The notes: generated by a model from the sequence alone, not told the origin. DNA of 64,000 nucleotides from Vibrio sp. J1-1 (GCF_021728395.1 NZ_JAKKCM010000004.1:62001-126000); one strand, 5' to 3'; positions 8,881 to 19,976 are shown, numbered from the stretch's first letter. A program made the numbers and translations.

Positions 8881-9798
8881 ATGAGTACGATTTGGGTGAC
8901 GGGTGATGCCGTGGTTGATTTGATTCCAGATGCCAACAACACCTATTTGAAATGCCCTGGTGGCGCCCCTGCCAATGTTGCGGTAGCAATTGCTCGTTTG
9001 GGTGGCAACACCGCGTTTTTTGGGCGTGTAGGGCTTGATCCGTTAGGGCGTTTTATGAAAGAAACCTTGGCTAAGGAATCGGTGAATACTGATTTTATGC
9101 TGCTTGATGAGGCTCAACGGACGTCTACTGTCATTGTTGATCTGGATGATTCTGGTGAGCGTAGCTTTACCTTTATGGTAAAACCCAGTGCCGATCAGTT
9201 CTTGCTTCCTACAGACATTCCTTCTTTCACAAAGGGAGACTGGCTGCATGTGTGTTCCATCGCCCTAGCAAACGAGCCAAGCCGCAGCAGTACACTAAAA
9301 GCAATGAGAGACGTTAAAGAAGCAGGCGGCTTTGTTAGTTTTGACCCGAACCTTCGAGAAGAGGTGTGGGCAAACCCAGAGCAACTTAAACCTGTGGTTC
9401 GTCAGGCAATAGAACTAGCAGATGTGGTTAAGTTTTCAGACGACGAGCTGCTTTTCTTAACCGATACCAACTCTTTAGAAGAAGGCTTAGACGCGATCAA
9501 GAATTTCAATAATACGCTCGTCTTGATCACTCAGGGAGCAAAAGGCGCGCTTACCGTATTTGAAGGAGAGCAAGAGTTGATTGCTGGTCAAGCTGTAAAA
9601 CCTGTCGATACAACGGGAGCTGGTGATGCCTTTGTCGGTGGTTTGCTTGCGAAATTAGCGCAGCAAACTGAATGGGCCAATAAAGAGGTTATTTACGCCG
9701 CGGTAACATGGGCGAATGGTTGCGGCGCGTTGGCAACAACGCAAAAAGGCGCAATGACAGCGTTACCAACTCAGGAAGCCCTCATCGCTTACATCTAG
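8881..9798 (+). CDS. scrK: Fructokinase, PfkB family
   Basis: Protein of 305 residues that phosphorylates free fructose released from sucrose-6-phosphate or sucrose. Both PfkB signatures are visible: GGAPANVAVAIARLGG (about residues 29-44) and DTTGAGDAFVGGL (about 243-255) with the catalytic aspartate. It lies between scrR (divergent) and the scrB-type invertase (convergent), the gene content of Vibrio and enteric sucrose clusters. The operator in its promoter suggests repression by ScrR. No sucrose transporter is present in the group. Confidence 0.92.
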   Translation: MSTIWVTGDAVVDLIPDANNTYLKCPGGAPANVAVAIARLGGNTAFFGRVGLDPLGRFMKETLAKESVNTDFMLLDEAQRTSTVIVDLDDSGERSFTFMVKPSADQFLLPTDIPSFTKGDWLHVCSIALANEPSRSSTLKAMRDVKEAGGFVSFDPNLREEVWANPEQLKPVVRQAIELADVVKFSDDELLFLTDTNSLEEGLDAIKNFNNTLVLITQGAKGALTVFEGEQELIAGQAVKPVDTTGAGDAFVGGLLAKLAQQTEWANKEVIYAAVTWANGCGALATTQKGAMTALPTQEALIAYI

Positions 9799-9821
9799 AC
9801 TCAAAAACAAACGACAAATAG

Positions 9822-9852
9822 ACAAATCCCCGCTAGTGCGGGGATTTTTTAT
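9822..9852. terminator. Bidirectional terminator between scrK and scrB
   Basis: Nine-base perfect stem AATCCCCGC / GCGGGGATT with a four-base loop and a T6 tail on the plus strand. It serves two convergent genes. Confidence 0.9.
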
Positions 9853-9861
9853 AATTGGCTT

Positions 9862-11493
9862 TTATTGTTGCTGAAATGGCGCTTTCGCAGCTCTGAACCG
9901 GTGTAATATAGCATCTGCCGCCCGGCCATTGAGCGATATTCTGGTTGCATCTTGATCGGTAAACACACGTGATGTCATAACCGCAGAGCCGCCGTTTACG
10001 AACACTTCAACCGAAGAATTATCGGCAAGAATGCGTAATTCAATACGTTCACTATCGAGCGGTAACTCGCGAATGGTATCTTGTGCGCGATTCAACGTTT
10101 GAGAACGGTCCATGATTAAACAGCGATTTCTTTCTTCTGCTCGTAATACGAGCTTCTGCGTCGAGTTCTCAAATAGATTCAGCTCATCGCCCCACTCTAA
10201 CGTAACCGTTAAATCAAAGGACTTAGTACCAACATTCAGCCCATTTGTATCAAGGTTGATCTCAGAAGAAGATTCAATCAGAGATTCCATCTCCGCAATA
10301 GGCCACTGGTATAGCGTACCATCGCGATACGTCAGCTCTCTCATCGCGGTAAGCTGATGCACCCATCCATTGTCGCTGCTTGGCTGGTCAACTTCATCTG
10401 GCAAGCCCATCCAGCCACACATCACACGTCTGCCATCTGGCGTTTGTATACTTTGTGGAGCGTAAAAATCAAAGCCGAAGTCTAAATGTTGAAACTCATC
10501 CAATTTCAGCCCGTTGCCCTCAACCCAATCTGCTTTCACAATACCGTTGTGATGTGGAATCGTATTGTGTACGGAAAAAGACGGTATGCCTTGCGGTCCA
10601 ATCACCACAAACATTTGTTCATCCAGAGTAAACAGATCTGGGCACTCCCACATGTATCCAAAATCGCCTAACTCTTCACCATACAGGCCGTTAAATTGCC
10701 ACTGATATAGATCCTCTGACTGGTAAATGGCAAGTCGTCCCTTGAGTTCTTCCGTTTGTGCGCCCAGCAACATTAACCACTTGTCATTATGGCGAACCAC
10801 TTTAGGGTCTCGAATGTGAGGGGTGACATGTGGAGGCAACGAATCAATGACAGGACCATATTTGGTAAAATTCACCCCATCACGGGAAGTTGCTAAACAT
10901 TGGGTCGTTTGACGGTCTCGTTCTTGCCCTATACGCGTGTTGCCCGTGTAGAACAGCATCAACTCTTCACCCTGACTCAGCGCGTGTCCAGAAAATACAC
11001 CGTGACTGTCACACCAAAGAGAAGGTGTAAGCGCAACTGGCTGCCACTTCCACTGAACTAAATCCTGGCTGGTTAAATGTGCCCAGTATTTGTCTTTATG
11101 TTCACAGTTGTATGGATACCACTGATAGAAAAGATGGTATTCACCATTATGGTAAATGAACCCATTTGGGTCGTTGAGCAACCCCTGAGGTGGAGAGATA
11201 TGCCAAGATGGGCGATATTCGCACTCTACAGGCTCTTGTAAAGCAGAAAAATGTTTAGATTGCTGTGTACAAATAGCCTCTCCCACTTCAAGCAATGCTT
11301 CAGTGCTCAACCCCGCTGGACGGGAGAATGTTAACTGAATCTCCCCTTGAACCTCTTCTCGCTTTTCGATCAGAGCAGAGTCCTGAACCAAATCTATATT
11401 CCGGACTTCTATCATAAGATCTTTTTCTGTAAGCAGTGTGCGAGAGATATTTTCAATACCTCCACAAAGAGAAAGAATTGGTGTTATGGTCAT
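9862..11493 (-). CDS. scrB: GH32 invertase / sucrose-6-phosphate hydrolase
   Basis: Glycoside hydrolase family 32 enzyme of 543 residues. The triad is complete: LLNDPNGF with the nucleophile Asp (about residue 108), IRDPKV with the transition-state Asp, and WECPDLF with the acid-base Glu. It splits sucrose-6-phosphate, or sucrose, giving fructose for ScrK. The N-terminus is roughly 60 to 70 residues longer than in E. coli CscA. An internal ATG at codon 27 could be an alternative start, but AGGT sits before the chosen ATG. Without a PTS gene nearby, the substrate form cannot be decided. Confidence 0.9.
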   Translation of the reverse strand: MTITPILSLCGGIENISRTLLTEKDLMIEVRNIDLVQDSALIEKREEVQGEIQLTFSRPAGLSTEALLEVGEAICTQQSKHFSALQEPVECEYRPSWHISPPQGLLNDPNGFIYHNGEYHLFYQWYPYNCEHKDKYWAHLTSQDLVQWKWQPVALTPSLWCDSHGVFSGHALSQGEELMLFYTGNTRIGQERDRQTTQCLATSRDGVNFTKYGPVIDSLPPHVTPHIRDPKVVRHNDKWLMLLGAQTEELKGRLAIYQSEDLYQWQFNGLYGEELGDFGYMWECPDLFTLDEQMFVVIGPQGIPSFSVHNTIPHHNGIVKADWVEGNGLKLDEFQHLDFGFDFYAPQSIQTPDGRRVMCGWMGLPDEVDQPSSDNGWVHQLTAMRELTYRDGTLYQWPIAEMESLIESSSEINLDTNGLNVGTKSFDLTVTLEWGDELNLFENSTQKLVLRAEERNRCLIMDRSQTLNRAQDTIRELPLDSERIELRILADNSSVEVFVNGGSAVMTSRVFTDQDATRISLNGRAADAILHRFRAAKAPFQQQ

Positions 11494-11513
11494 CAGTTTA
11501 CCTAAACATTTAT

Positions 11514-11676
11514 AATTGGGAACGTTTGCAAAGTACCATACCCCCTATTAGATTCCTAGTTTGTCAGCACTTTCAAGCACTCATAATTGAGATAGATCTA
11601 GTTTTGAAGCGAAGTAGCCCTCTATTCAACTCATTTAAAGCCTACTACTCCACTTTTAAATTGGAACGTTCCCTTA
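11514..11676. promoter_or_regulatory. Two LacI-type sites upstream of scrB
   Basis: GGGAACGTTTGC at 11518-11529 and GGAACGTTCC at 11663-11672 share a GGAACGTT core centred on CG. Their centres are 144 bases apart, so looping is possible. They differ from the AGCTAAA-type operator at scrK. Binding by ScrR or another LacI-family protein is inferred only. Confidence 0.45.
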
Positions 11677-11718
11677 ATCTCACATTCGTTTATTTTCAAT
11701 TCATTGACTTGAAGTATA

Positions 11719-11749
11719 AAAAAACCCTGCCGAATTGGCAGGGTTTATA
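11719..11749 (-). terminator. pheT terminator
   Basis: Perfect ten-base stem AAACCCTGCC / GGCAGGGTTT with a five-base loop. It follows the pheT stop by about 35 bases. The plus-strand copy has the longer A tract upstream, which becomes the T tail on the minus strand. Confidence 0.88.
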
Positions 11750-11781
11750 AACACTCTAATTAAAGAAGAGTTGCAATACTC

Positions 11782-14184
11782 TTAATCACGTAGAGTTGCA
11801 CCAAACTTCTCAGATACGTGAGCAACGATAGCTTCTACCGCACCCGCGATGTCTGCATCTTCAAGCGTGCGCTCAACAGATTGTAGAGTCAGCGCGATTG
11901 CAAGGCTCTTCTTACCTTCTTCAACACCTTTACCTACGTAAACGTCGAATAGTTTCGCATCTTTCAGGAACTCACCACCCTGCTCTAGACAAGCATTAAC
12001 AATGTCACCTGAAGCAATTGCGTCATCTACTACCAAGGCGATATCACGACGGTTTGATGGGAACTTAGAAAGTTGTACTGCTTCTGGAATCACTTTCGAG
12101 TTAATTGCAGACCATTCGATTTCGAACACGATAGTACGGCCGTTTAGACCAAACTTGCGCTCAAGCTCTGGGTGAACCGTACCAATAACGCCCACTTCTT
12201 TGCCATCTACGATGATTGCCGCAGATTGACCTGGGTGAAGTGCTGGGTGCTTAGTAGCAGCAAAAGAGTACGCTTTTTCGTTAGCAGATAGCTCAAGAAT
12301 CGCTTCTAGATCACCTTTAAGATCGAAGAAGTCAACCGTGTTGGTTTCGATATCCCAGTGCTCTTCGCCACGAGTACCGGCAATAACACCCGCTAGCATC
12401 GGCTCTTGGCGCATGCCGTTTTCTGCAGATTCACATGGAATGAAACGCAAACCGTATTCGAATAGACGAACACGTGGCTGTTGACGCTTCTGGTTGTGAA
12501 CAACGGTGTTCAACAGACCTTGGATTAGGCCAAGACGCATCGCTGACATGTCTGCTGAAATTGGGTTTGGAAGCACTAGCGGCTCAACACCCGGAACAAC
12601 CAGTTTTTGTTGCTCAGGCTCTACAAAGCTGTAGGTGATTGCTTCGTGGTAACCACGATCAACGAGAAGATCACGAACGCGTTTTAGTGGTTGATCCGCT
12701 TCAACGTGATTGTGCATCTTAAGTGCCGCAACTGGATGCTGGTTAGGAATGTTGTCGTAACCGTAGATACGACCCACTTCTTCAATCAGATCCTGCTCAA
12801 TAGCGATATCGAAACGCCATGTTGGTGCGATAGCAACCCAACCTGACTCACCGTTTTCAAGAACAGAAGCTTCAACCGTTAGACCAAGACGCTCTAGGAT
12901 TTCTACAACGTCAGCATCTTCGATGTGGTGACCTAGCAAGCTGTCTAGTTTAGCGCGACGTAGTGCTACTTTGTTCGGCTTAGGTAGCTCAGCCTCAGAC
13001 TCTACTGAAACAACAGGCGCGACTTCGCCGCCACAGATCTCAACAAGAAGTTGAGTCGCACGCTCCATTGAGCTTACTTGCAGTGCGTAATCTACACCAC
13101 GCTCAAAGCGCATTGAAGAATCGGTGTGCAGGCCGTAGCTACGAGCGCGACCACGGATGTGGTCAGGTGCAAAGAATGCACACTCAAGTAGCACGTCTTT
13201 AGTTTCTGATGTAACACCAGAATCTTCACCACCAAAGATACCAGCGATTGCTAGTGCTTTGTTGTGGTCCGCAACAACTAGAGTGTCTGCGTTTAGTTCT
13301 GCTTCGCTACCGTCAAGAAGTGTTAGCTTCTCACCTTGCTCAGCCAGACGAACAACGATGCCGCCTTCGATCTTCGCTAGGTCGAACGCGTGCATTGGTT
13401 GGCCTTGCTCTAGCAGCACATAGTTTGTGATGTCTACTACAGGGTCAATAGAGCGGATACCACAACGACGCAGTTTCTCTTGCATCCAAAGTGGCGTTTC
13501 CGCTTGAACGTTTACGTTTTTAACCACACGGCCCATGTAACGTGGACACGCTGCTGGAGCTTTTACGTCGATAGATACTGTATCTTCAATAGAAGCAGCA
13601 ACGGCTTCTACTGCTGGCTCAGTGACGTCAGCACGGTTAAGTACGCCTACTTCACGAGCCATACCGCGGATACTGAAACAGTCAGCACGGTTTGCTGTTA
13701 GATCTACGTCTACTGTTACGTCGTTTAGGCCTAGGAATTCACGGAAATCAGTACCGATAACTGCGTCTTCTGCTAGTTCCATGATGCCATCTGATTCTAC
13801 GTCGATGCCTAGTTCAGTGAATGAACAAAGCATGCCGTGAGATGGCTGACCACGTAGTTTTGCTTTCTTGATTTTGAAATCACCAGGAAGCACTGCACCT
13901 ACCGTTGCAACCGCAACTTTTAGGCCTTGGCGACAGTTAGGCGCACCACAAACGATGTCCAGAAGTACTTCTTCGCCTACATCGATTTTAGTTACGCGTA
14001 GTTTGTCTGCGTCAGGATGCTGACCACATTCCACAACGTGACCGACTTTAACGCCAGTAAATGAACCCGCTACAGGAAGAACATCGTCTACCTCAAGGCC
14101 GGCCATTGTAATTTGGTGAGTTAGCTCGTCAGTAGTAACCGCAGGGTTTACCCACTCACGAAGCCATGATTCGCTGAATTTCAT
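11782..14184 (-). CDS. pheT: Phenylalanyl-tRNA synthetase beta subunit
   Basis: Protein of 800 residues (E. coli 795) that forms the alpha2-beta2 PheRS with PheS. An N-terminal EMAP-like OB fold covers about residues 40-150 ([20 protein letters not shown]). Next come the B3/B4 editing module ([12 protein letters not shown] region), the B5 domain, and a C-terminal ferredoxin-fold anticodon-binding domain ([14 protein letters not shown]). It starts 18 bases after pheS, so the two are co-transcribed. A strong terminator follows, which separates it from ihfA, unlike in E. coli. Confidence 0.97.
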   Translation of the reverse strand: MKFSESWLREWVNPAVTTDELTHQITMAGLEVDDVLPVAGSFTGVKVGHVVECGQHPDADKLRVTKIDVGEEVLLDIVCGAPNCRQGLKVAVATVGAVLPGDFKIKKAKLRGQPSHGMLCSFTELGIDVESDGIMELAEDAVIGTDFREFLGLNDVTVDVDLTANRADCFSIRGMAREVGVLNRADVTEPAVEAVAASIEDTVSIDVKAPAACPRYMGRVVKNVNVQAETPLWMQEKLRRCGIRSIDPVVDITNYVLLEQGQPMHAFDLAKIEGGIVVRLAEQGEKLTLLDGSEAELNADTLVVADHNKALAIAGIFGGEDSGVTSETKDVLLECAFFAPDHIRGRARSYGLHTDSSMRFERGVDYALQVSSMERATQLLVEICGGEVAPVVSVESEAELPKPNKVALRRAKLDSLLGHHIEDADVVEILERLGLTVEASVLENGESGWVAIAPTWRFDIAIEQDLIEEVGRIYGYDNIPNQHPVAALKMHNHVEADQPLKRVRDLLVDRGYHEAITYSFVEPEQQKLVVPGVEPLVLPNPISADMSAMRLGLIQGLLNTVVHNQKRQQPRVRLFEYGLRFIPCESAENGMRQEPMLAGVIAGTRGEEHWDIETNTVDFFDLKGDLEAILELSANEKAYSFAATKHPALHPGQSAAIIVDGKEVGVIGTVHPELERKFGLNGRTIVFEIEWSAINSKVIPEAVQLSKFPSNRRDIALVVDDAIASGDIVNACLEQGGEFLKDAKLFDVYVGKGVEEGKKSLAIALTLQSVERTLEDADIAGAVEAIVAHVSEKFGATLRD

Positions 14185-14202
14185 GTTAATGAACCCTCTG
14201 GA

Positions 14203-15201
<999 letters not shown>

Positions 15202-15249
15202 CTATTGGTAGTATCCATAAGGGAGTGATTGGTTTTTTGATAGCTGTAC

Positions 15250-15278
15250 ATAGTAGCCAAACCGGGCACCAATGCCAA
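15250..15278 (-). promoter_or_regulatory. pheST promoter
   Basis: Read on the minus strand: TTGGCA (15273-15278), a 17-base spacer, and TACTAT (15250-15255). The implied leader is only about 57 nucleotides, with a small CTACC/GGTAG hairpin near the ribosome site. No Phe-rich leader peptide like E. coli pheM fits into it. Confidence 0.7.
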
Positions 15279-15312
15279 ATTGAATTACGAAAAGAAGAGG
15301 TTATTGAATAAA

Positions 15313-15377
15313 AAGAGCACAAAAACGTCAAAAATGTCATCTTTCGTTAATCTGCCGTTAAGTTGTGCCCTTTTTTA
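15313..15377. terminator. Terminator between the barrel gene and pheS
   Basis: GAGCACAA and TTGTGCCC arms (one G-T pair) flank a 40-odd base interior, with T-rich tracts on both strands. It follows the outer-membrane barrel gene (minus strand) by about 15 bases. The long loop makes it less certain than the others. Confidence 0.5.
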
Positions 15378-15390
15378 TTCGCTATTTGTT

Positions 15391-16566
15391 TTAGAAATAA
15401 TACTGGATGGACAACTCGATAAAATCATCATCTCGGGCGAAATAGAGCAAATCTTTCGGTGTTTCATTTTTGAATAGCCAAGCGTCAATTTGCCACTTGA
15501 AGTGATTCGATATTCGGCTAGACGCTTCTAACTTGGCATTGTAAACATCGGAGTTGTCTAAATCTTTGGTGATCCCCGTCAACACTTCCGTTCCATCCTC
15601 GTCATTAAGCGCCCATCGGATCCCTGCAAACACGTCATTTTGACCGATAGTTTGTGCGTTATTCCCACGACTGTCATAGAGGTACTCACCAATCACCCCT
15701 ACATCCCAAACCGTGTCAAATGCACCAATGAATGTGTACTCAAACCCCGTAACAAGACCAACATGATTATCCGCACTATCTCGATAAATACTTTCCAGCT
15801 TCCACAACCAATCGCCAACAATACCTTGTACATCTAAACCGACATGGCTCATCAGAGCGTAATAGGGCTTTAACTCACCATATTCAAAGCGAAAGTAAGG
15901 ATCTCGATTTGTCCCATACAAATAACTCAGTCCAACGTCCCAATCGCCAAGCATTTTTGAGTACCGAAAAGCCACATCAAAATGCTTTTCTTCTCTGCTT
16001 GATTCATAGATAGCATCATCAGAGACAACGGGGTCGGTTCGTAACCGACCGTCAATACCCGCAAATGTGCGTTCCCTAAAATAAGGTAATAACATTGCGT
16101 GGACGGTGCCCCAGTCTTTGAGTGAGGTGAAATGTACCATTGGCTGGCCCAGTTTATCTTCACCATCAACGGCTTCAATGGCGTCCGTCTGGTTTACCAC
16201 ATCGACTAAATGGGCTGACTCCGTGACTCCCCAAAATACTTTGCTGATACCAACTCGAAGTTCATAATCATCCCAGTAAGTCAGATAAAGCGCCTCTCTT
16301 ATGTCTCCATGACTTCGCTCGTTATCTAGACTGTCCAAACGGTAGAAAGGCGTGAAAGTAAAGCTCGCGTCACCATTTTGCATTTCCCAGTAAAATTCTG
16401 GCTGCAAAACCAACGATGTCTGCGCTTTGTTCTGACCTTGTGAACCTTGCTCAAAAAACTGACGATGCTCAATATTGACTTGTCCTGCAAGCTCAACAGC
16501 GGCAAGAGGCATCGAGTAAAGAGAGGTTGCTGCGCTAAGCAACAACCCAACATTTGATCGCTTCAT
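15391..16566 (-). CDS. Outer-membrane beta-barrel protein of the exporter operon
   Basis: Protein of 391 residues with a signal peptide (about residues 1-23, cleavage after PLAA). It has alternating aromatic/polar strands throughout and ends in QYYF, the aromatic C-terminus used for Bam-dependent insertion. I do not recognise a named family with certainty; it resembles DUF1302-like or porin-like proteins that travel with RND/MMPL exporters. It starts 10 bases after the LolA-like gene and is the third gene of the operon, so it could be the outer-membrane end of the same transport route. That role is inferred from context. Confidence 0.7.
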   Translation of the reverse strand: MKRSNVGLLLSAATSLYSMPLAAVELAGQVNIEHRQFFEQGSQGQNKAQTSLVLQPEFYWEMQNGDASFTFTPFYRLDSLDNERSHGDIREALYLTYWDDYELRVGISKVFWGVTESAHLVDVVNQTDAIEAVDGEDKLGQPMVHFTSLKDWGTVHAMLLPYFRERTFAGIDGRLRTDPVVSDDAIYESSREEKHFDVAFRYSKMLGDWDVGLSYLYGTNRDPYFRFEYGELKPYYALMSHVGLDVQGIVGDWLWKLESIYRDSADNHVGLVTGFEYTFIGAFDTVWDVGVIGEYLYDSRGNNAQTIGQNDVFAGIRWALNDEDGTEVLTGITKDLDNSDVYNAKLEASSRISNHFKWQIDAWLFKNETPKDLLYFARDDDFIELSIQYYF

Positions 16567-16576
16567 TTCTCCTCCA

Positions 16577-17368
16577 CTACCTCACTCGCTTTAACACGTT
16601 CTTATGAAAATCATTGTCTTCGAGGCCGGTGCTAAAGCTCATTTTACTTGTCGTAAGCTCAGTACTTTTGCCCGTTTGATGGTTTGTCATTGCCATGGTA
16701 TGCGCTCGCCAATATTGGTTGAGGTACTGTTTGTAATCTGAGAAAGAAAGCGTTTTTAGCAACGAGCCTTTGCGATCGTAAAACTCAATTTTCTGTGGAC
16801 GATAATGCGCTTTATCTAACCACACCGTTTGCTTGGTATAACCTGAGTTCTTATCGGTCGGGATTTGTTCTACGACGAAAGCATCTTGACCGTTTATCGT
16901 GTCGTCTTTGAGGTAATTGAAACGATACTTTTCGATCTCAAAGGAACTGAGATCCTCATACGCAAATTCACTGCCCATAAAAGGACCTGACTTGTTGCGA
17001 GAGGAAATACGTTTCACACGTTTTAGTGCCGGAAGGTAAAGCCATTGATCATCGGCACCCACAGTATGAGAGTGGTTAAGAAACGCTGTACCTTTTACAT
17101 CTCTCGGCTCATCAAATATCGTGAGCCCTTTGTCACCATCTCCCTCAACTTCAAGCGATTGCAAGCGCATTGATCGTGTACTGCTTTCTCCTTGTGCGTT
17201 ACGCAGAATCATTTGCATGGTGGCAACGGAATCCCCCCATCCTTCATCACGGGCTTTGCGCTCTTGAGCAATTTCCAGTCCCTTTGCTTCATCTGCGAAC
17301 ACCGCTGGACTCATGAAGAGCGAGACCGATAGTGCTGATACTTGTAAGACATTGTTTAGTAAATTCAT
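16577..17368 (-). CDS. Periplasmic LolA-like lipoprotein-sorting family protein
   Basis: Protein of 263 residues with a Sec signal peptide ending at PAVFA. The body matches the 'outer membrane lipoprotein-sorting protein' family (PF17131 type, LolA-like half barrel): DQWLYLPALKRVKRISSRNKSGPFMGSEFAYEDLSS (here in parts, about residues 105-140) is characteristic. The LolA fold carries acyl chains in a hydrophobic cup. It lies 19 bases downstream of the RND gene and 10 upstream of the barrel gene, so it probably ferries a lipid-like substrate across the periplasm. The substrate is unknown. Confidence 0.8.
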   Translation of the reverse strand: MNLLNNVLQVSALSVSLFMSPAVFADEAKGLEIAQERKARDEGWGDSVATMQMILRNAQGESSTRSMRLQSLEVEGDGDKGLTIFDEPRDVKGTAFLNHSHTVGADDQWLYLPALKRVKRISSRNKSGPFMGSEFAYEDLSSFEIEKYRFNYLKDDTINGQDAFVVEQIPTDKNSGYTKQTVWLDKAHYRPQKIEFYDRKGSLLKTLSFSDYKQYLNQYWRAHTMAMTNHQTGKSTELTTSKMSFSTGLEDNDFHKNVLKRVR

Positions 17369-17387
17369 GGTTCAATCCTTTGATTCG

Positions 17388-19766
17388 TTATGACTGAGTA
17401 ACGTTAATAGTTTGAGAGTCATTTGATTTCAGCTTGTTACGACGATCCACTTCGTCATAGACGCCTTTATCAAACAACATCAGCAGAGTCGGCAGGAATA
17501 TAAAATCCACCACTAGTGCAATAAAGATGACGATGGCACTCAACTGCCCCATATCCGCATTTAAACGGAAGCTCGACATCGCCAAAACAGAGAAGCCAGC
17601 AACAAGCACGACAGTAGTAATCCAAAGTGCGCGCCCCACGGTACGAAACGCGTAGCGAACCGCTTGCTCAGCGCTATGACCATCTTTCCGGGCGTATTGG
17701 TATTTAGAAAGAAAATGAACAGCATCATCGACCACTACGCCAAGCGTCAATGTCACTACCACCGACAGCCCCAAATTAATTTCACCGGACACCAACGCCC
17801 AGATACCAAAACCAATAAGCGCAGGAGCGATGTTCGGAACCAGACTGATTAACCCGAGCTTGAATGAGCGAAGAGCAAAGATCAGCAAGGCCGAAATTAA
17901 AACGAGAGTTATCGGCAAGGTCGACAACATACTGGCCATATTGGTTTCGCCAATATGCGCAAACATCAGTGAAGGACTGGAAGCAACAACATCATACTGA
18001 GGCGCGTTTTCGTTAAACCACTGGTAAATACGATTTTCCAAATCAACAAGCTCGACGCTGCCCAAGTTCTCTAACGTAAGAACCATCTTGATCGACGATT
18101 TATCAACATTGATTTGGTTGTTCAAATCTAAGCCGTACGGCAATGACATTTCATAAAGCAGCAGATATTGAGCAGCCAGCTCTCTGTCTTGAGGGAGCGA
18201 GTAATAAGCCTCATTATCCCCGTGCATATTCTTGTTTAGGCGTTTATAAACATCGCTCAAGGTCGCGACATGATCCGTTTCTGGCTGCACCCTCAGCCAA
18301 TCAGTAAATTTACCCACGGTATTAAGGAAATTAGGAGCCGCAATGCCCTGCGATTCGTTAGTTTTGATCGCGATACTGATGTTCGCCATACCACTGATTC
18401 GCTCTTCCATAAAATCAGCTGCTCGACGAAATTCATTGCTATGACCAAAGTATTCGACGGATTCATCGTTGACTTTGTTAAGTGGAATCAAACTCGCGCT
18501 CACGACAATGACAAGCACTGACAAAGGCAATAACGCATGTCGTTTTGACACCACGAAATCGCCTAAATGATCCATAAAGTGTTTTCTTTCATCAGAAGCG
18601 CCCGACTTTACCTTAACAGGAAGAATGTTAAGTAACGCTGGGAGCAACGTAACGGAGAGGAAACACGCAATCATGACACCAAGGGCTGACAAGTTGCCGA
18701 AATCTCTCAGGATTGGAGAATCCGACATATTCATCATTAAAAAGCCGATTGCTGTAGTAATGGAAGTAATCAGGATTGGCATGAAATTGAGCGCGATACT
18801 TCGCTCAATAGAATGGGCTTTACTAAAGCCGTTTTGCATTGACTGACGCATTGTCGCAATGATATGCACACAGTCGGCGACGGCAAGCGTCATAACCAAG
18901 GTTGGTACATTAACCGTCGCAGTGCTAAGGAACATACCAGCCCATCCGGATAAGCCCATCGTCACCATGACCGAGCCGATAATAACGATGAGTGTCGCGA
19001 TAACGCTAAGAAATGAGCGCAACATGAGAGTTAGGAAAACCAATATCACTAGCAACATGGTAGGAACTAATGTCGCGCTATCATCTTGAGCTGCGGTCAT
19101 AAACGCGTAGTTCATTGCAATAATACCAGCCTTGTGGAACTCAGTATCTGGGTACACTTGCTGATAACGCTCAATCATTCCGTTTATGTAGGCAACCACT
19201 TCTTGTACTTCAGCGGTTTTATCTACCTCGGGGAGTTGGACCGTAATATTCACGACCGTGACATCTCCCTTTTCGGAAATCAGCGAGCTTTTCAAAACTG
19301 GCTCACTCAACGCAATACTTTTAACTTTCTCTATTCGCTGAGGCGTTAACTCATATTCGCTATACAGTAAATCTTCGACGAGAAGATCATCTTCAAACGC
19401 TTCGGTATGCTGGTAGTTTGCAAGGGAGTCGACACGGGTAGAATATGGGACTTGCCACGCTTCGTCGGTAACCTGCTGAATGAGTGATAAGGTGTTGGGA
19501 GTAAAAACAGTGCCACTTTTTGGGGCTATCACCAAAGCAAGACTGTCAGATTTTGCAAATGTGGTCTGAATTTCATCAAACGCGAGTAACTGCTCATTCG
19601 TCCCATCAAAGAAGATGTCATAGTCTCCTCTAAAATAAAGATTTTTTCCTCCAACCGTTGCTATAACAATCAATAAAACGGTAGCAAGCACAACCAATAC
19701 ACTATAATTAGTTGGTAGCTTACCCCAGCCTGTTCGGGCGTGTTGTTGAACTTTGTGATGTGGCAT
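17388..19766 (-). CDS. RND/MMPL-family inner-membrane exporter
   Basis: Protein of 792 residues with the duplicated RND plan: one helix (about residues 20-40), a large periplasmic loop, five helices, then the same again. The second half has LGLSVVVTLTLGVVVDDAVHFLSKY, typical of MMPL/SSD-type 'predicted exporters' that move lipids. The ATG at 19766 is chosen over a GTG one codon upstream, since GGAG is correctly spaced for the ATG. It is the first gene of a three-gene operon. A TetR-type operator lies directly before its ribosome site. The cargo is unknown; hydrophobic molecules are likely. Confidence 0.85.
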   Translation of the reverse strand: MPHHKVQQHARTGWGKLPTNYSVLVVLATVLLIVIATVGGKNLYFRGDYDIFFDGTNEQLLAFDEIQTTFAKSDSLALVIAPKSGTVFTPNTLSLIQQVTDEAWQVPYSTRVDSLANYQHTEAFEDDLLVEDLLYSEYELTPQRIEKVKSIALSEPVLKSSLISEKGDVTVVNITVQLPEVDKTAEVQEVVAYINGMIERYQQVYPDTEFHKAGIIAMNYAFMTAAQDDSATLVPTMLLVILVFLTLMLRSFLSVIATLIVIIGSVMVTMGLSGWAGMFLSTATVNVPTLVMTLAVADCVHIIATMRQSMQNGFSKAHSIERSIALNFMPILITSITTAIGFLMMNMSDSPILRDFGNLSALGVMIACFLSVTLLPALLNILPVKVKSGASDERKHFMDHLGDFVVSKRHALLPLSVLVIVVSASLIPLNKVNDESVEYFGHSNEFRRAADFMEERISGMANISIAIKTNESQGIAAPNFLNTVGKFTDWLRVQPETDHVATLSDVYKRLNKNMHGDNEAYYSLPQDRELAAQYLLLYEMSLPYGLDLNNQINVDKSSIKMVLTLENLGSVELVDLENRIYQWFNENAPQYDVVASSPSLMFAHIGETNMASMLSTLPITLVLISALLIFALRSFKLGLISLVPNIAPALIGFGIWALVSGEINLGLSVVVTLTLGVVVDDAVHFLSKYQYARKDGHSAEQAVRYAFRTVGRALWITTVVLVAGFSVLAMSSFRLNADMGQLSAIVIFIALVVDFIFLPTLLMLFDKGVYDEVDRRNKLKSNDSQTINVTQS

Positions 19767-19781
19767 CACACTCTCCTTTTG

Positions 19782-19794
19782 TGACGTTTCGTCA
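19782..19794. promoter_or_regulatory. TetR-type operator before the RND gene
   Basis: TGACGTTTCGTCA, a perfect TGACG-N3-CGTCA inverted repeat just upstream of the RND ribosome site. It is one of four copies around the TetR gene and this operon (others at 19953, 20883 and 20900). Confidence 0.75.
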
Positions 19795-19806
19795 AATTTA
19801 AAAACT

Positions 19807-19826
19807 AAAAAAACAGCGAATGCTGT
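19807..19826 (-). terminator. Small attenuator-like hairpin in the RND leader
   Basis: Minus-strand ACAGC / GCTGT stem with a four-base loop followed by seven T. It lies between the two operators that precede the RND gene. It could end read-through from tetR or act as an attenuator. The stem is short. Confidence 0.4.
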
Positions 19827-19952
19827 ATTCCCCAGATAACTTCAAGATGTAGGTCTCAAATCAAAATTATTTGGGTCTATAAGTTAGTCTTTGAGTAACT
19901 TTCTTTACTTCTCTTGAACGGAGAATTGAGCACCCGAGTTTCAAGAAGTTTT

Positions 19953-19965
19953 TGACGATTCGTCA
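19953..19965. promoter_or_regulatory. Second TetR-type operator
   Basis: TGACGATTCGTCA, with TGACG and CGTCA half sites. It lies just past the tetR terminator and 187 bases upstream of the RND start, where the operon promoter would be expected. Confidence 0.7.
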
Positions 19966-19976
19966 CAATAGTGTAA

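Noticed and set aside
15220..15345. Phe-containing frame upstream of pheS as a pheM-like leader peptide
   Set aside because: Its start lies inside the terminator of the previous gene and upstream of the pheST promoter; Phe codons are spread out rather than clustered, and no terminator follows them.
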